From Pelotomaculum schinkii (GTDB taxonomy: Bacteria > Bacillota > Desulfotomaculia > Desulfotomaculales > Pelotomaculaceae), in the NCBI RefSeq assembly GCF_004369205.1, contig NZ_QFGA01000003.1, forward strand, positions 186,001 through 250,000: DNA of 64,000 nt. Direction: 5' to 3'. A program made the translations under genes and the position numbers. Every line of letters starts with the position of its first letter. Positions within the stretch are counted from its first letter, which is position 1. This document shows positions 41,392 to 51,464 of this stretch, piece after piece. Under the pieces are notes generated by a model that was not told the origin of the DNA, ran no database searches, and saw nothing but the letters and a program-made list of their open reading frames with translations.

Positions 41392-41805
41392 TTGAGGAAC
41401 GAAAAGGGCCAGGCTTTGCTTATAGTAACCGTTATATTGATGTGTGTCACTACGATAAGCATGGCGGCGGCGAGCCTCGCCGCTCAGTCGGCCAGAAACG
41501 AGCTTCGTAACTGGCAGTTTATCCAGGCCCGATGCGCCGCGGACAGCGGCATGGAACTGGCGAAGGAAAAGCTGTCCACGTATCCCATGTGGACAAGCGG
41601 TGCCGATATAGAAGGTCCGCTGGATGCGAGTGTGCCGGGGGTAATCATTAAATCCGTTACGGTTGCGCAGCTCAGTTCCGTTCCCAATCCCGACGGTTCG
41701 GCCACGGAGACGGTGAAAGTAGATGTTGTAGGGGCGTGCGGAAATGTGACCAGAGAAGAAGAGGCCACATTCAGCATCGTGTATTACCCGCAGTACTGGC
41801 AATGA
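41392..41805 (+). CDS. PilX-like minor pilin
   Basis: 137 residues, TTG start behind gagagggga. The short leader NEKG and QALLIVTVILMCVTTISMAAASL form a PilX-type prepilin helix without Glu5. The region after it (WQFIQARCAADSGMELAKEKL) has the ARxAADSG(M/I)E motif typical of PilX N-terminal domain proteins. It completes a set of three minor pilins. Confidence 0.8.
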   Translation: MRNEKGQALLIVTVILMCVTTISMAAASLAAQSARNELRNWQFIQARCAADSGMELAKEKLSTYPMWTSGADIEGPLDASVPGVIIKSVTVAQLSSVPNPDGSATETVKVDVVGACGNVTREEEATFSIVYYPQYWQ

Positions 41806-41823
41806 AGAAAGGGGGGGTACCGG

Positions 41824-43284
41824 TTGAAAGCTTGTGTCGGGATAGATTATGAGTTGAACGATTTTGTAGTCATGGAACTGCGTGGGGGCAAGCCGGAAAT
41901 CGTTTTTCAGGAAAGAATGGCTTTCATGGATACGGTTAAACGGGTGGCTGACCGGTTCAAAATGCCGAGGAATCTTCTTCCCGTAACCGCCTTGCCGGGC
42001 CGGGAAACGATGCTCAAAGCGCTGCGGTTGCCGGAAAAACTCCGGGAAAAAGATATTCCGGGAACCGTTCAGTGGCAATTCAAAGACATTGAAGAAGACA
42101 TATATTTAAAACATTGTGTGACCGGAAAAACCGTTTTCGGAGGCTGGCTGGTGATTGCGGCGGCGGTTTCGCAAAAACAGATCAGCGCATTAGCAAACAA
42201 AGTATACCGGTTCGGGTTGAACGAGAAGCCGGTTATAGATATGCGGGTGCTGGCACTGTGGCGGGGAGCGAGATATTTTCACCCGGGGAATACAGACACG
42301 GCGATGGTCGTGCTGGAGGAAATCCCTAATCTTGGGGCGAGAATAGTTGCAGGTAAGGAATGCCTTGAATTCGCCAGGGAGATAACCGGAGACAATATTG
42401 AATTCGAGATTCGGCGCACCATTACCCATTACAAACAGGAGTTTACTGACAAGGCAGATGTGCTGGTTGTTGGAGAAGATATTCCTGGAAATACGGCAGC
42501 CGTTGGTATGTCCCTGTACCCATTTGCAAAGCCGGGTGTTGATTTTTCGCCCGGAAGCAAGAGGAAGGTTATCTTAAGCAAGACACCTGTTCTGCCGTCA
42601 AGGAAAAGTTTGCTGACAGTTGCCGGCGCAGCGTTGATTTGGCTCGGTCTAGTTACCAGTCCTTGGGCGGCGGGCAATTGGTGGTCTGCTCGGACGACGG
42701 CCATAGAAAGTGAGATGATCGGTTTACGACCGGCGCTGGCGCAAGCGGACACCATCATGAAACAAACGCAAACTGTCCAGCAGTGGAACGCCGTGCTGGA
42801 ATCATTCTCGCCGCTTCCCACAGTGTTTGAGCTCGACGATTTGCGTTACGCCATACCCTCTGACTGCTGGCTCACCGCGCTGGAAACGGTGGGACAACAA
42901 ACACAGTCTGTCCAGAATCAACAAGGGCAGAATCAAAACGAGCAGGGAGTGCCGAATCAACAAGGACAACCCACGCTGGATCTGCAAAGCCAAAGCGCGC
43001 AACCCCGGCCAACCGGGCAAAGTAACGAGCAACACAACGCTGTTGCATTGCCGCCCGCTCCGGCCGGTTTCAAAATTGAGGGATACTCCAATGAGGTGAA
43101 CACAATCGCAGCCTTTCGGGACAACTTGAGCAAGTTGCCTTGGACGGCGAATCCGAAAATAGTGTCCGTGACAACTGACAACACTCTGGGCGCGTATAAG
43201 TTTGCTTTAAGTGTAGGCGTGAAAGGGGGACCTGTTCTAAGTGCAGATACAGTTAGGTCAAATACGGATAAACCAGATAACTGA
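41824..43284 (+). CDS. PilM-PilN fusion protein
   Basis: 486 residues, TTG start behind aaagggggggt. Residues 1-240 have the actin-like PilM fold features (CVGIDYELNDFVVMEL, FKMPRNLLPVTALPGRETM). A transmembrane helix (about 260-280) and a PilN-like periplasmic domain with coiled coil and a Gln/Asn-rich insert (about 365-405) follow. Usually these are separate proteins, so a fused inner membrane alignment complex component is inferred. The end overlaps the PilO-like gene. Confidence 0.85.
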   Translation: MKACVGIDYELNDFVVMELRGGKPEIVFQERMAFMDTVKRVADRFKMPRNLLPVTALPGRETMLKALRLPEKLREKDIPGTVQWQFKDIEEDIYLKHCVTGKTVFGGWLVIAAAVSQKQISALANKVYRFGLNEKPVIDMRVLALWRGARYFHPGNTDTAMVVLEEIPNLGARIVAGKECLEFAREITGDNIEFEIRRTITHYKQEFTDKADVLVVGEDIPGNTAAVGMSLYPFAKPGVDFSPGSKRKVILSKTPVLPSRKSLLTVAGAALIWLGLVTSPWAAGNWWSARTTAIESEMIGLRPALAQADTIMKQTQTVQQWNAVLESFSPLPTVFELDDLRYAIPSDCWLTALETVGQQTQSVQNQQGQNQNEQGVPNQQGQPTLDLQSQSAQPRPTGQSNEQHNAVALPPAPAGFKIEGYSNEVNTIAAFRDNLSKLPWTANPKIVSVTTDNTLGAYKFALSVGVKGGPVLSADTVRSNTDKPDN

Positions 43285-44071
43285 CATTTTAAGAAACCTC
43301 CTGGAAGACCGGGCCAAACTGTATAAAGCGGGTGGGACAGCAGCTCTACTTGTTTTGACGGTTTATCTCGCGGTTCCCGGCATTCGCGCGGCGGGGATCG
43401 CTTATCAAAAATACCTCACTACAAAAACGAGTTACGTTGCTCAGGAAAATCAAGCGAATGACATCCCGGTGCAGGAAACGGCGCTGAAAGAAGCGCAGGA
43501 TAAGTTTAAAGTCTTATCCAACAGATTTGCCTTCAGCGTGGACACCGGCCAGACGTTAAAAAGAATAGCGGATTGCTGCAAGAGGGACAATGTAGCGCTA
43601 AATTCCATACAACCAGGTGACCCGGTGGAAAAGGTATATCAAGGACATCTAATGGCCGTGCCGATCAAAGTTGAAGTCACGGGGGCCTTCCCGGATATCA
43701 TCAAGGCGATGAACGATATCGAGCATGACGGTAATCCGGCTGAATTTCGAGAGGTCAAGATATCAACGGCACAAAAAGGTGCTCCCGGTGACGTAACTGC
43801 CCACCTGACTATCGTATTTTACTCATTGTACAAGCCGGAGATGACCCAGTATGTTACTGCGACGATATCGGGCAATTACAACCCGTTTTTTGCCTTAAAG
43901 CAGCCATCGCAAGCTCCATTCCAGCAAAGTCAGCCGGGTTTGGAAAAACAGTTACCGCTGGTGAATCAGGTATTGCCGGGTGACAATACATCGCCCGTCT
44001 CAGGGCAGCCGTCAGTGCAACCCGGTTCAGAGCAACAACCAGTTTCGGAACAGCAGCAAACAGTGAAATGA
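43241..44071 (+). CDS. PilO-like pilus assembly protein
   Basis: 276 residues. An N-terminal membrane helix (GGTAALLVLTVYLAVPGI) is followed by a coiled-coil segment (residues 60-95), then a ferredoxin-like PilO domain (TLKRIADCCKRDNVALNSIQPGDP, VPIKVEVTGAFPDIIKAMNDIE). A low-complexity Gln/Pro-rich tail ends the protein. GTG 43241 lies inside the end of the PilMN gene. It partners the PilM-PilN fusion. Confidence 0.85.
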   Translation: MQIQLGQIRINQITDILRNLLEDRAKLYKAGGTAALLVLTVYLAVPGIRAAGIAYQKYLTTKTSYVAQENQANDIPVQETALKEAQDKFKVLSNRFAFSVDTGQTLKRIADCCKRDNVALNSIQPGDPVEKVYQGHLMAVPIKVEVTGAFPDIIKAMNDIEHDGNPAEFREVKISTAQKGAPGDVTAHLTIVFYSLYKPEMTQYVTATISGNYNPFFALKQPSQAPFQQSQPGLEKQLPLVNQVLPGDNTSPVSGQPSVQPGSEQQPVSEQQQTVK

Positions 44072-44116
44072 CCCGCTTTGGAGACGAGGTTTTTAAGAAG
44101 TTTTTACAGGGGGGGG

Positions 44117-45424
44117 ATGGTTTTGATAGTGTACACCGACAGTCCGAATATGCTGCCCACCGGCCACTATCTAGCCAGCGATGTGTCCGACGCGGACGTG
44201 GTAGTGGCCTTTACGCCGGAATTTTTAAAGGGTGCGGTCATTCGCGACAAGCTGGTGCTTTTGGCAGGCAGAAGGGCGCCACTGTCGCTTGCAGGAAGGG
44301 GATTGGAAATCAAGCTTGTAGACCCGGCCAATTTATCTGATGTATTGACTTGTTTAGCTATCAGGAGATCGGTGATAAAAGAAAAGACAAAACAAACCAA
44401 GAAAACCGGCTTGCGGTCGATTATACCTCGAAAAAAACAGGCATGCGCTTTGCTTGTCGCATCTCTAGCGGTAATTTTGGCGCCCGGATTATCAATTGCC
44501 GCCAATGAACCGGTATCGCTACTTACTAAAGCTCAAGAAACCGGCGATGGTCAAAAACTGCAATACGCGCGTTTCTCTGTCCCGGATAAAAACGGAAAAC
44601 CGGTTTGGCCTACCTCTCAAGAAAAGGTAATTGTTCAGTACGGTTTTGACGGCGAGTGCAATTATCACGCCGCCGCAACGCTGGCGGCGAATACAGGCGA
44701 GCCGATCAGAGCGGCTCTCGGCGGGGTAATTAAAGCGATCTACGGCGATTCCGTCACTGTGGACGGTTACGGTATGGAATTGACCTATGGCAATTTAATG
44801 CCGGCTGTCGCTTTGAATGATGAAGTCTGCGGCGATGCTACCCTGGGCACAGCGAAAGGTAATATTACGCTCGTAGCTAAAAGGGGCGGTATGCTCTTTG
44901 ACCCGGTGGCTTCTTTCTGGCCAGAGCTCTCGCGTTTTGCCGCACAAAAAAAAGAGCAGGAACAAATGGCGGTACAGATAAAGGCTGTCGAAGAAAAGGC
45001 GGGCCGCATGGAACATATACCTATACGTCCACCGGAAAACATGGAGCAAACCTTTGAAAACGCCGCCAAGGTGTACGGCGTGGATGTTGACCTGTTGAAA
45101 GCCGTCGCTTCCGAGGAATCGGGTTTTGATTCCATGGCCACGTCGTCAAAGGGAGCGATGGGTGTGATGCAGTTAATGCCCGGCACGGCAGCTGAACAAG
45201 GCGTTACCTCTCCTTATGATGTTGCGCAAAACATATACGGCGGGGCGCGGTATTTGAAGGAACAATTGCTGAGGTTCAACGGAGACGTGGCATGTGCTCT
45301 CGCGGCTTATAACGCTGGACCGAAAGCCGTACTAAACTGCAAGGGCGTACCGCCGTATGTGGAAAATTACGTCAGGGCAGTCATTGCTGAATACAACGGT
45401 TTGAATGAGGGAGTCAAATTATGA
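44117..45424 (+). CDS. TadZ-N-domain / degenerate M23 / SLT transglycosylase fusion
   Basis: 435 residues from ATG 44117 (SD gggggg). Residues 1-80 duplicate the receiver-like N-terminus of the 32602 TadZ protein (VYTDSPNMLPTGHY, ADVVVAFTPEFL, RRAPLSLAGRGLEIKLVD). A membrane helix follows near 120-140, then an M23-like beta domain without the HxxxD and HxH zinc ligands, a helical segment, and a complete SLT domain (EESGF, SSKGAMGVMQLMPGTA, ALAAYNAGP). It probably opens peptidoglycan for the pilus, with a cytoplasmic targeting domain. Confidence 0.88.
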   Translation: MVLIVYTDSPNMLPTGHYLASDVSDADVVVAFTPEFLKGAVIRDKLVLLAGRRAPLSLAGRGLEIKLVDPANLSDVLTCLAIRRSVIKEKTKQTKKTGLRSIIPRKKQACALLVASLAVILAPGLSIAANEPVSLLTKAQETGDGQKLQYARFSVPDKNGKPVWPTSQEKVIVQYGFDGECNYHAAATLAANTGEPIRAALGGVIKAIYGDSVTVDGYGMELTYGNLMPAVALNDEVCGDATLGTAKGNITLVAKRGGMLFDPVASFWPELSRFAAQKKEQEQMAVQIKAVEEKAGRMEHIPIRPPENMEQTFENAAKVYGVDVDLLKAVASEESGFDSMATSSKGAMGVMQLMPGTAAEQGVTSPYDVAQNIYGGARYLKEQLLRFNGDVACALAAYNAGPKAVLNCKGVPPYVENYVRAVIAEYNGLNEGVKL

Positions 45425-46653
45425 GGAATTACGATTTGACAGACATTAACGACGTTAAGCCTGACCCGGGGGACGCGCCTAAAAGGCGTGTTACCGTGGC
45501 GCGACACGATTATCGGGGAAAAAGCGAACTGGACATGCTTCTTACTTTCGCTGTCAACATTGACGCTTCAGATATTCACCTCACTGCTGGTATTCCGCCG
45601 GCAGTAAGGCTACACGGCAGATTGTGGAAATTAACCATGCTGGCGCAAAGCGGCCCTCCAGGCGTTCGATTCGAGGTAGACCGGCTGTTTCAAATTAACC
45701 CGGCGTTCAAAGAACCGCTAAAGCCTGAAAGAATAGCTGGTTTATGCCAGCCTTTACTGAAAAAAGAACCGCATGGAGTTAGGAAAAGCATTGACATGGC
45801 TTACGCTATACCGGACGTATCACGTTTTCGCGTCAACTTATTCCAACAGCGCGGCACGTGGGCGGCGGCGTGGCGAGTGCTGTCGAGCACCGTCAAGGAT
45901 ATACGTGATCTTTTTCCATATTCCCGGAAGGTTATAGACCGGTTGGCCGCTTTTGCGACTATGCCCAGAGGGCTCGTACTGGTTACAGGCCCGACCGGTT
46001 CTGGGAAGACAACTACCCTGGCCGCGATGATCAGCTATGTAAATCGTACATTTGAAAACAACATTATTACTTTAGAGGACCCGATTGAATATGTGCACCA
46101 GCATGGAAGGTCTATTGTCAATCAGCGTGAACTTCATAGTGACGTAGACAGTTTTGCCGAGGGTTTGAGGGCCGCCCTCCGTGAAGATCCGGACATCATC
46201 ATGGTTGGCGAGATGCGCGACCGGGAGACTATATCTACGGCGATCACGGCGGCGGAAACCGGGCACCTGGTGCTTTCTACCCTGCACACAAACACGGCGG
46301 CCGAAACCGTAGCACGGATTATCGACGTGTTCCCGCCGCACCAGCAGCAGCAAAGCCGGGTGCAGTTAGCTTCTGTACTGCAAGGCGTGATTTCGCAGCA
46401 ACTACTGCCTCGCGCCGATGGCAAGGGTCGGGTGTGCGCAGTGGAGATAATGGCTGTAAACAATGCCATACGCTCATTGATTCAGGAAAACAAGATTGTC
46501 CAGATACCGGCTAAAATACAGACCGGCGCCGCTGATGGCATGGTCCTTATGGACCAATCACTGGGCAATCTTGTTTCTTTAGAATTGATAACCGAAAAGG
46601 AGGCGATGGCGAAAGCGGTTGACGTTAACCTCTTGCGGCAATACCTTGGTTAG
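45421..46653 (+). CDS. pilT: Type IV pilus retraction ATPase PilT-like
   Basis: 410 residues with the start ATG overlapping the transglycosylase stop. It has the N-terminal PilT domain (DASDIHLTAGIPPAVRLHGRL), Walker A GPTGSGKTTT, the Asp box LEDPIEYVHQHGRSIVNQRE, Walker B IIMVGEMRDRET and His box TLHTNTA. This supports hexameric retraction activity. A lysine- and proline-rich N-terminal extension of about 35 residues precedes the family core. Confidence 0.95.
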   Translation: MRNYDLTDINDVKPDPGDAPKRRVTVARHDYRGKSELDMLLTFAVNIDASDIHLTAGIPPAVRLHGRLWKLTMLAQSGPPGVRFEVDRLFQINPAFKEPLKPERIAGLCQPLLKKEPHGVRKSIDMAYAIPDVSRFRVNLFQQRGTWAAAWRVLSSTVKDIRDLFPYSRKVIDRLAAFATMPRGLVLVTGPTGSGKTTTLAAMISYVNRTFENNIITLEDPIEYVHQHGRSIVNQRELHSDVDSFAEGLRAALREDPDIIMVGEMRDRETISTAITAAETGHLVLSTLHTNTAAETVARIIDVFPPHQQQQSRVQLASVLQGVISQQLLPRADGKGRVCAVEIMAVNNAIRSLIQENKIVQIPAKIQTGAADGMVLMDQSLGNLVSLELITEKEAMAKAVDVNLLRQYLG

Positions 46654-46868
46654 CCGGCATAAAACAGGTGCAATGAGCTATTAAATCAGTACGAGAGCAG
46701 GAAAGTCAATTCAGAAAGTGCACACCCTGACATTATGGAGAAAATGAACCCTTTTAAAAGACAAATATATGTAATTTTGAGGTGCTATAGATGATTGTTA
46801 GCTTATACGATGATTTGTAAAAGGATTGTTAGCAGTTTTAACTAAAATAATTTTTGTTGGGGGCGAGT

Positions 46869-49355
46869 ATGATGAAAAAGTTTTTATTATTAGCAATATT
46901 TTTGATGTTTGTTTTATTTATACCATTGTCAAGTGCAAGTGCACTAACATTTAATGCCACTGCAGATTCTTGGGTTGAGGGAGATTATGATTCTGGTAAA
47001 AATAATAATTATGGTAAAAGCGGTGAGCTTGAAATGAGCGGGGCTGCTAATGATGCATTCATAAGATGGGATGACGCCAAAATTTTCTCAGAGGGAAATG
47101 GTTGGGCAAGGATAGATGATTTAAAATTTGAGTTTTATCTCTACCGTTCAAGTGATACTTCTTTTAGAAAAAGTATTCACGCTATAACAGCACCTTGGGA
47201 TGAAATGACGATCACTTACAATAATAAACCTTCTTACTCTAATGTTAATTTAGATTCTGCACCCTGGCCCTCAACTAATGGATATATTAGGTCATGGTAT
47301 ATTTGGGATATTAATGCTGTGTCAACTAGTCAGCAAAATTTATTAAATATATGTAAAAATGGGTTGGTAATGGATTTATATATTGGTACAGATGGCAGGT
47401 TGGAAGATGCCCTTATTTATGGTAAAGATACTAATGGTTCTTATTACCCTTCTAAATTACATGTAACTTTTTCAATAGCGAAATCTCCAACCCTGAGTTC
47501 AACATCATCTACTCAGAATTCGATAACTTTAAATATCAATAGAGGCGATTTTCCAGCAGGGGTAAACATAAAAGCATATAGAAATGGCAGTTATTTAAAA
47601 ACAATAACTTCTGGTGGAAGTACATTCACTGATAGCGGATTGACTCCAGGTGTTTCCTATAACTATCAATTTTCTGCTGAGTATTCTGGGGTTGAAGGAC
47701 CATTATCTTCAACATATTCGGTCCGAACCATTCCTCCCACACCAAATACACCAACGGGCACTTTATCACGAATTTCGTGGTCTCAGACTGCAGGGAGGAG
47801 CAACGTAATTCTTTCTTGGCCTGCCTGTGCTGGTGCTACAGGGTATAAGGTAGGGGTATTTGACGGCAATGCTTATCGGGCAATTGATGTAAGGAACGTT
47901 ACTTCATGGAATTTGGCCAATGCTAAGATTTATCCAGATGAGAGCTGGTTAAACGGCCAGGCTAATAACAGCATATCGAACGATCCCTTTAACCATTCTA
48001 CAGGTGGTTTTGCATTAAGGGATGATCCCAATAATTTGTATTTAAAAACTGTTGGAACTACTTACGATAGTGCTCATAATTACTGGTTTAGGGTAAGTGC
48101 TTATAATGAAGCTGGCGAATCTCCTTATTCTACAAATACCTATACACCAACATTGCCCGATGCGACAGATACGGGGGCTCCGTCAGGTATGAACAATACA
48201 GTTTCCTCAGAGGGTCTAGAAAAAACTTATAATACTAATGTAAAGGTAACTGTAACGGCATCAGACAGCGAATCCGGCATCTACCAGATAGCACTTTCAA
48301 ATGATAATGTTTCCTTTACGGTCAAGCATACCGCAGCTAAAGGTGCTGACGGTGGAACTGGAGTTACTAGTTATAATGATACATTTGATTGGACGGTTAC
48401 ACCAGGAGCTGGAACGAAAACAGTTTATGTGAAAATTATCGATGCCGTTGGTAATTCAGTTGTCGTAACTGATTCTATAGCTTTGGCTGAAGATATGCTT
48501 CCACCGTCAATTACTCTGCTGATTAATGGAGGTGCAACGTCTACTACCTCAAAAAATGTAACCTTAACAATTGTTGCAACTGACAACACCAGTGTTTCAT
48601 CTCAGATGCAAATGAGCTTTAGTAACGACGGCAACCTTTGGTCCCCTTGGGAGACATTCACTCAGACAAAAGCCTGGGACTTAACAAATACAAGTTACGG
48701 GGGGGTAGCAGGGGCTGCAGTAAAGAAAGTCTATGCTCGTTTAGCCGATTTAGCACAAAATTCTAGCATTGCCAGTGCGAGTATAGGGTATAACCCTACT
48801 CCACCAACCGGAACTGTAACAGTAACTGGGGGAACATCAGGAACCTTCAACGGTAATTCGGTTATTTTCGTTAGCGGAGACACTCCGACTCTTACTATTA
48901 ACGCTGCAGGAGCCTCTATGATGCGATACGACACCGGGTTAGGTGCATGGTCAGATTGGGAAACCTATGCAAGTAGTAAGCAAATTGTTCTGGCTAAATC
49001 CAATGGCGTTTGTAAAGTAAGGATTCAGGTACAGGACGCCTATGGTGTAACATCAAATCCGACAGAAATTTTGGTGGTGGTGGATGGACTGCCGCCGACA
49101 ATAAACAGTGTAAAAACTTTGTCCGGTGCCAGTGCAACCTCTGGTAACTCAATAATCCTAGTGGTGAGCGCCACCGATAACATTAGTAAAAACTTTCAAT
49201 ATGACATAAATGGTGGAACTAAGCAGGCCTTACCAGCTAACGGAATAATCACGGCGCCGGTAAGTGGTAGCGGCCCTGTACCTATTACTGTAAACGTTTA
49301 TGACGATGCAGGGAACAAGGGGTCAGGCACGATATCAATATGGAAGCTTAATTAA
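46869..49355 (+). CDS. Large surface protein with DNRLRE and Fn3/Ig-like domains
   Basis: About 828 residues with a signal peptide (FLLLAIFLMFVLFIPLSSASA). An N-terminal DNRLRE-type beta domain (residues about 25-215; ADSWVEGDYDSGKNNNYG, AFIRWDDAKI) is followed by one or two Fn3-like domains and four Ig-like repeats rich in DNTS/SGIYQIALSND. No LPXTG or transmembrane anchor is seen. Coding is distinctly more AT-rich and Ser/Thr/Asn-rich than its neighbours, suggesting recent acquisition. ATG 46869 behind gggggcgag is chosen. The 46654-46868 gap is AT-rich with no gene seen. Confidence 0.85.
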   Translation: MMKKFLLLAIFLMFVLFIPLSSASALTFNATADSWVEGDYDSGKNNNYGKSGELEMSGAANDAFIRWDDAKIFSEGNGWARIDDLKFEFYLYRSSDTSFRKSIHAITAPWDEMTITYNNKPSYSNVNLDSAPWPSTNGYIRSWYIWDINAVSTSQQNLLNICKNGLVMDLYIGTDGRLEDALIYGKDTNGSYYPSKLHVTFSIAKSPTLSSTSSTQNSITLNINRGDFPAGVNIKAYRNGSYLKTITSGGSTFTDSGLTPGVSYNYQFSAEYSGVEGPLSSTYSVRTIPPTPNTPTGTLSRISWSQTAGRSNVILSWPACAGATGYKVGVFDGNAYRAIDVRNVTSWNLANAKIYPDESWLNGQANNSISNDPFNHSTGGFALRDDPNNLYLKTVGTTYDSAHNYWFRVSAYNEAGESPYSTNTYTPTLPDATDTGAPSGMNNTVSSEGLEKTYNTNVKVTVTASDSESGIYQIALSNDNVSFTVKHTAAKGADGGTGVTSYNDTFDWTVTPGAGTKTVYVKIIDAVGNSVVVTDSIALAEDMLPPSITLLINGGATSTTSKNVTLTIVATDNTSVSSQMQMSFSNDGNLWSPWETFTQTKAWDLTNTSYGGVAGAAVKKVYARLADLAQNSSIASASIGYNPTPPTGTVTVTGGTSGTFNGNSVIFVSGDTPTLTINAAGASMMRYDTGLGAWSDWETYASSKQIVLAKSNGVCKVRIQVQDAYGVTSNPTEILVVVDGLPPTINSVKTLSGASATSGNSIILVVSATDNISKNFQYDINGGTKQALPANGIITAPVSGSGPVPITVNVYDDAGNKGSGTISIWKLN

Positions 49356-49386
49356 AGATTAAAGTTCCGGTGCCGTATTAATTTTC

Positions 49387-49416
49387 GCCCTGGTAGGAAA
49401 ACCTACCAGGGCTTTT
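49387..49416 (+). terminator. Intrinsic terminator and probable intron target
   Basis: ccctggtagg, aaaa, cctaccaggg form a perfect 10-bp stem followed by cttttt, ideal for termination. The group II intron begins immediately after its T-run, the place favoured by terminator-targeting introns. Confidence 0.9.
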
Positions 49417-50144
49417 TAGTTTGCCCGGCATGTCTGCCGCACCGATGGGTTGAAAGAAACCCTGTCACCTAACCAGCGGGAAGACAACCCGTAGGCAAGG
49501 GCGTCACTGGTAACGGTGGGGTCTGGAGGAAGCCGAAGGGGGAGCTTGGAACATAACGAAAGTGAACCGAGGTTGGCCTTACAGGTGGGTAACCCTGCTA
49601 AATAGGGGAAAGCCCGAAAGCTGGATAACCTGAAAGGTTAGGACGGATGCGTTCAAGCTCAGGCAAGCAGACTTAACCGGGGAAGCCCGGCATCATCCTA
49701 CAAGACACAGTAGGTAAGCCCAAACAAGCGGAAACGCAAGGGAGGGAATACGTGGAGCAGGGTGGCAGATGAGTCCGTAGTAGTGATTAACCCTCAGCCA
49801 GTGAAGGCTGGTAACAGACCGGAGGGCAAAACTGAGGGGACATTGCACCTGGTTGCAATAGGGCATAAGGAGCCAAAAGCCTTTATGCTTGCGAAGGGAC
49901 GAAGATAAACCAAAGTATGCAAATAAAGAACCAAGCGGTGGGACGAGAAGATAACCGAGGCTGAAACGCTGAAGGGAACGTTAAGGCAGGCGGCGACGAA
50001 CTTGCTCGCCATAACGTCCGCTCAGGCGGAGTATTGCGGTACTTAACGGTAAGATTGCCACAGAGCTAGAGACGCCGGGAAGCCGCAGGAAGAAACCGCC
50101 GCAAAACCGTAAGGAACTAAGGGAGCATAGCGAAATCAGGTGAA

Positions 50145-51419
50145 ATGATGAAGAAATGGTACAGCCTAATAGATAAAGTATATCGGCTTGACAATTTGGA
50201 AAGAGCCTGCCGTGCCATTAGAGCCAACAAAGGAGCTCCCGGAGTAGACGGTGAGACCGTGGAAGCCTTAGGCCAGAACCTGGAAGAAAGGCTGCACCAA
50301 CTTCATCATGAGCTGAAAACCGGCACATACAAGCCACAGCCGGTCTTAAGGGTAGAAATTCCCAAAGCGGATGGCAGCAAACGCCCGCTGGGAATACCCA
50401 CCGTAAAAGACCGTGTAGTCCAACAGGCACTTCTCAATATCTTGCAACCCATCTTTGAACCCGACTTTCATCCCTCAAGCTACGGCTACCGACCGGGACG
50501 CTCCTGTCACCAAGCAGTGGCCAAGGCCGAGAGATTTATGAATAAATACGGATTGAAATACGTAGTGGACATGGATCTCTCAAAATGTTTTGATCGGCTG
50601 GATCATGAATTGATCTTGGAAGGAGTAAACCGGAAAGTGAGCGACGGCAGCGTGCTGAAGCTCATTAAGAAGTTTCTCACCGCTGGAGTCATGAAAGACG
50701 GAGCCTGGGAAGAAACAGATATTGGAAGTCCGCAAGGGGGCGTCATCAGTCCATTACTTACGAACATATATTTGGATCAATTCGACCAGGAAATGAAAAG
50801 AAGGGGTATTCGCATCGTCCGCTACGCGGACGATATTCTGATATTCGCCCGAACTCACAGAGAGGCCTGGAAATATCAGAAACTCGCCACCGAAATCCTT
50901 GAAAATGAACTCAAGCTAGTGGTCAACAAAGAAAAGACGCACCTCACGAGCGTGAATGAGGGAGTAGCATATCTTGGATTTATCATATGGCCCAGGTATG
51001 TCTCTATCCATTCCAAGAAAATAAAGAGCTTTAAGGACAGAATAAGGCAACTAACTCCCAGGAACCACGGAATAAACGTTGAGGAAATGGTGAAGCGTCT
51101 TAACCCGGTCTTGAGAGGGTGGGCCAACTATTTCAGGGTCGCCAACTGCAAGAATCTATTTTCACAGTTAATGGAGTGGATTCGGCGGCGGTTGCGAATG
51201 AAGCAAATGAAAGAGTGGAAGAGCTGGAAACCATTGCACAAGGCGCTGCGTAGGCGGGGGTATAAAGGGGAGTTTCGGAAAATTTCTGTTACGAAATGGC
51301 GCAACTCTGCCAGCCCGCTGGTCAACATGGCACTGCCAAACAGCTGGTTTAACGAGATTGGACTAATTAATTTGGCTTCGTATAATGCCGGCATTTTGCA
51401 TCACTTTTGGGAGAAGTGA
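50145..51419 (+). CDS. ltrA: Group II intron reverse transcriptase/maturase
   Basis: 424 residues. RT motifs are visible in order: NKGAPGVDG, VEIPKADGSKRPLGIPTVKDRVVQ, SSYGYRPGRSCHQA, the catalytic DMDLSKCFDRLDH, GSPQGGVISPLLTNIYLD and RYADDILIFAR (YADD active site). A maturase X domain follows, with LRGWANYFRVANC. No HNH endonuclease domain is present at the C-terminus, so retrohoming would rely on structural or replication-linked targets. It appears intact. Confidence 0.95.
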   Translation: MMKKWYSLIDKVYRLDNLERACRAIRANKGAPGVDGETVEALGQNLEERLHQLHHELKTGTYKPQPVLRVEIPKADGSKRPLGIPTVKDRVVQQALLNILQPIFEPDFHPSSYGYRPGRSCHQAVAKAERFMNKYGLKYVVDMDLSKCFDRLDHELILEGVNRKVSDGSVLKLIKKFLTAGVMKDGAWEETDIGSPQGGVISPLLTNIYLDQFDQEMKRRGIRIVRYADDILIFARTHREAWKYQKLATEILENELKLVVNKEKTHLTSVNEGVAYLGFIIWPRYVSIHSKKIKSFKDRIRQLTPRNHGINVEEMVKRLNPVLRGWANYFRVANCKNLFSQLMEWIRRRLRMKQMKEWKSWKPLHKALRRRGYKGEFRKISVTKWRNSASPLVNMALPNSWFNEIGLINLASYNAGILHHFWEK

Positions 51420-51433
51420 CTGAGGTTTATCAG

Positions 51434-51464
51434 GAGCCGGATACGAGGCCCGTAAGTCCGGTTC
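51434..51464 (+). ncRNA. Group II intron domain V
   Basis: gagccgg and ccggttc close a stem with the internal atacgaggcccgtaag loop and bulge layout of a domain V catalytic hairpin. It is followed by a domain VI hairpin carrying the branch-point region. Confidence 0.8.
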
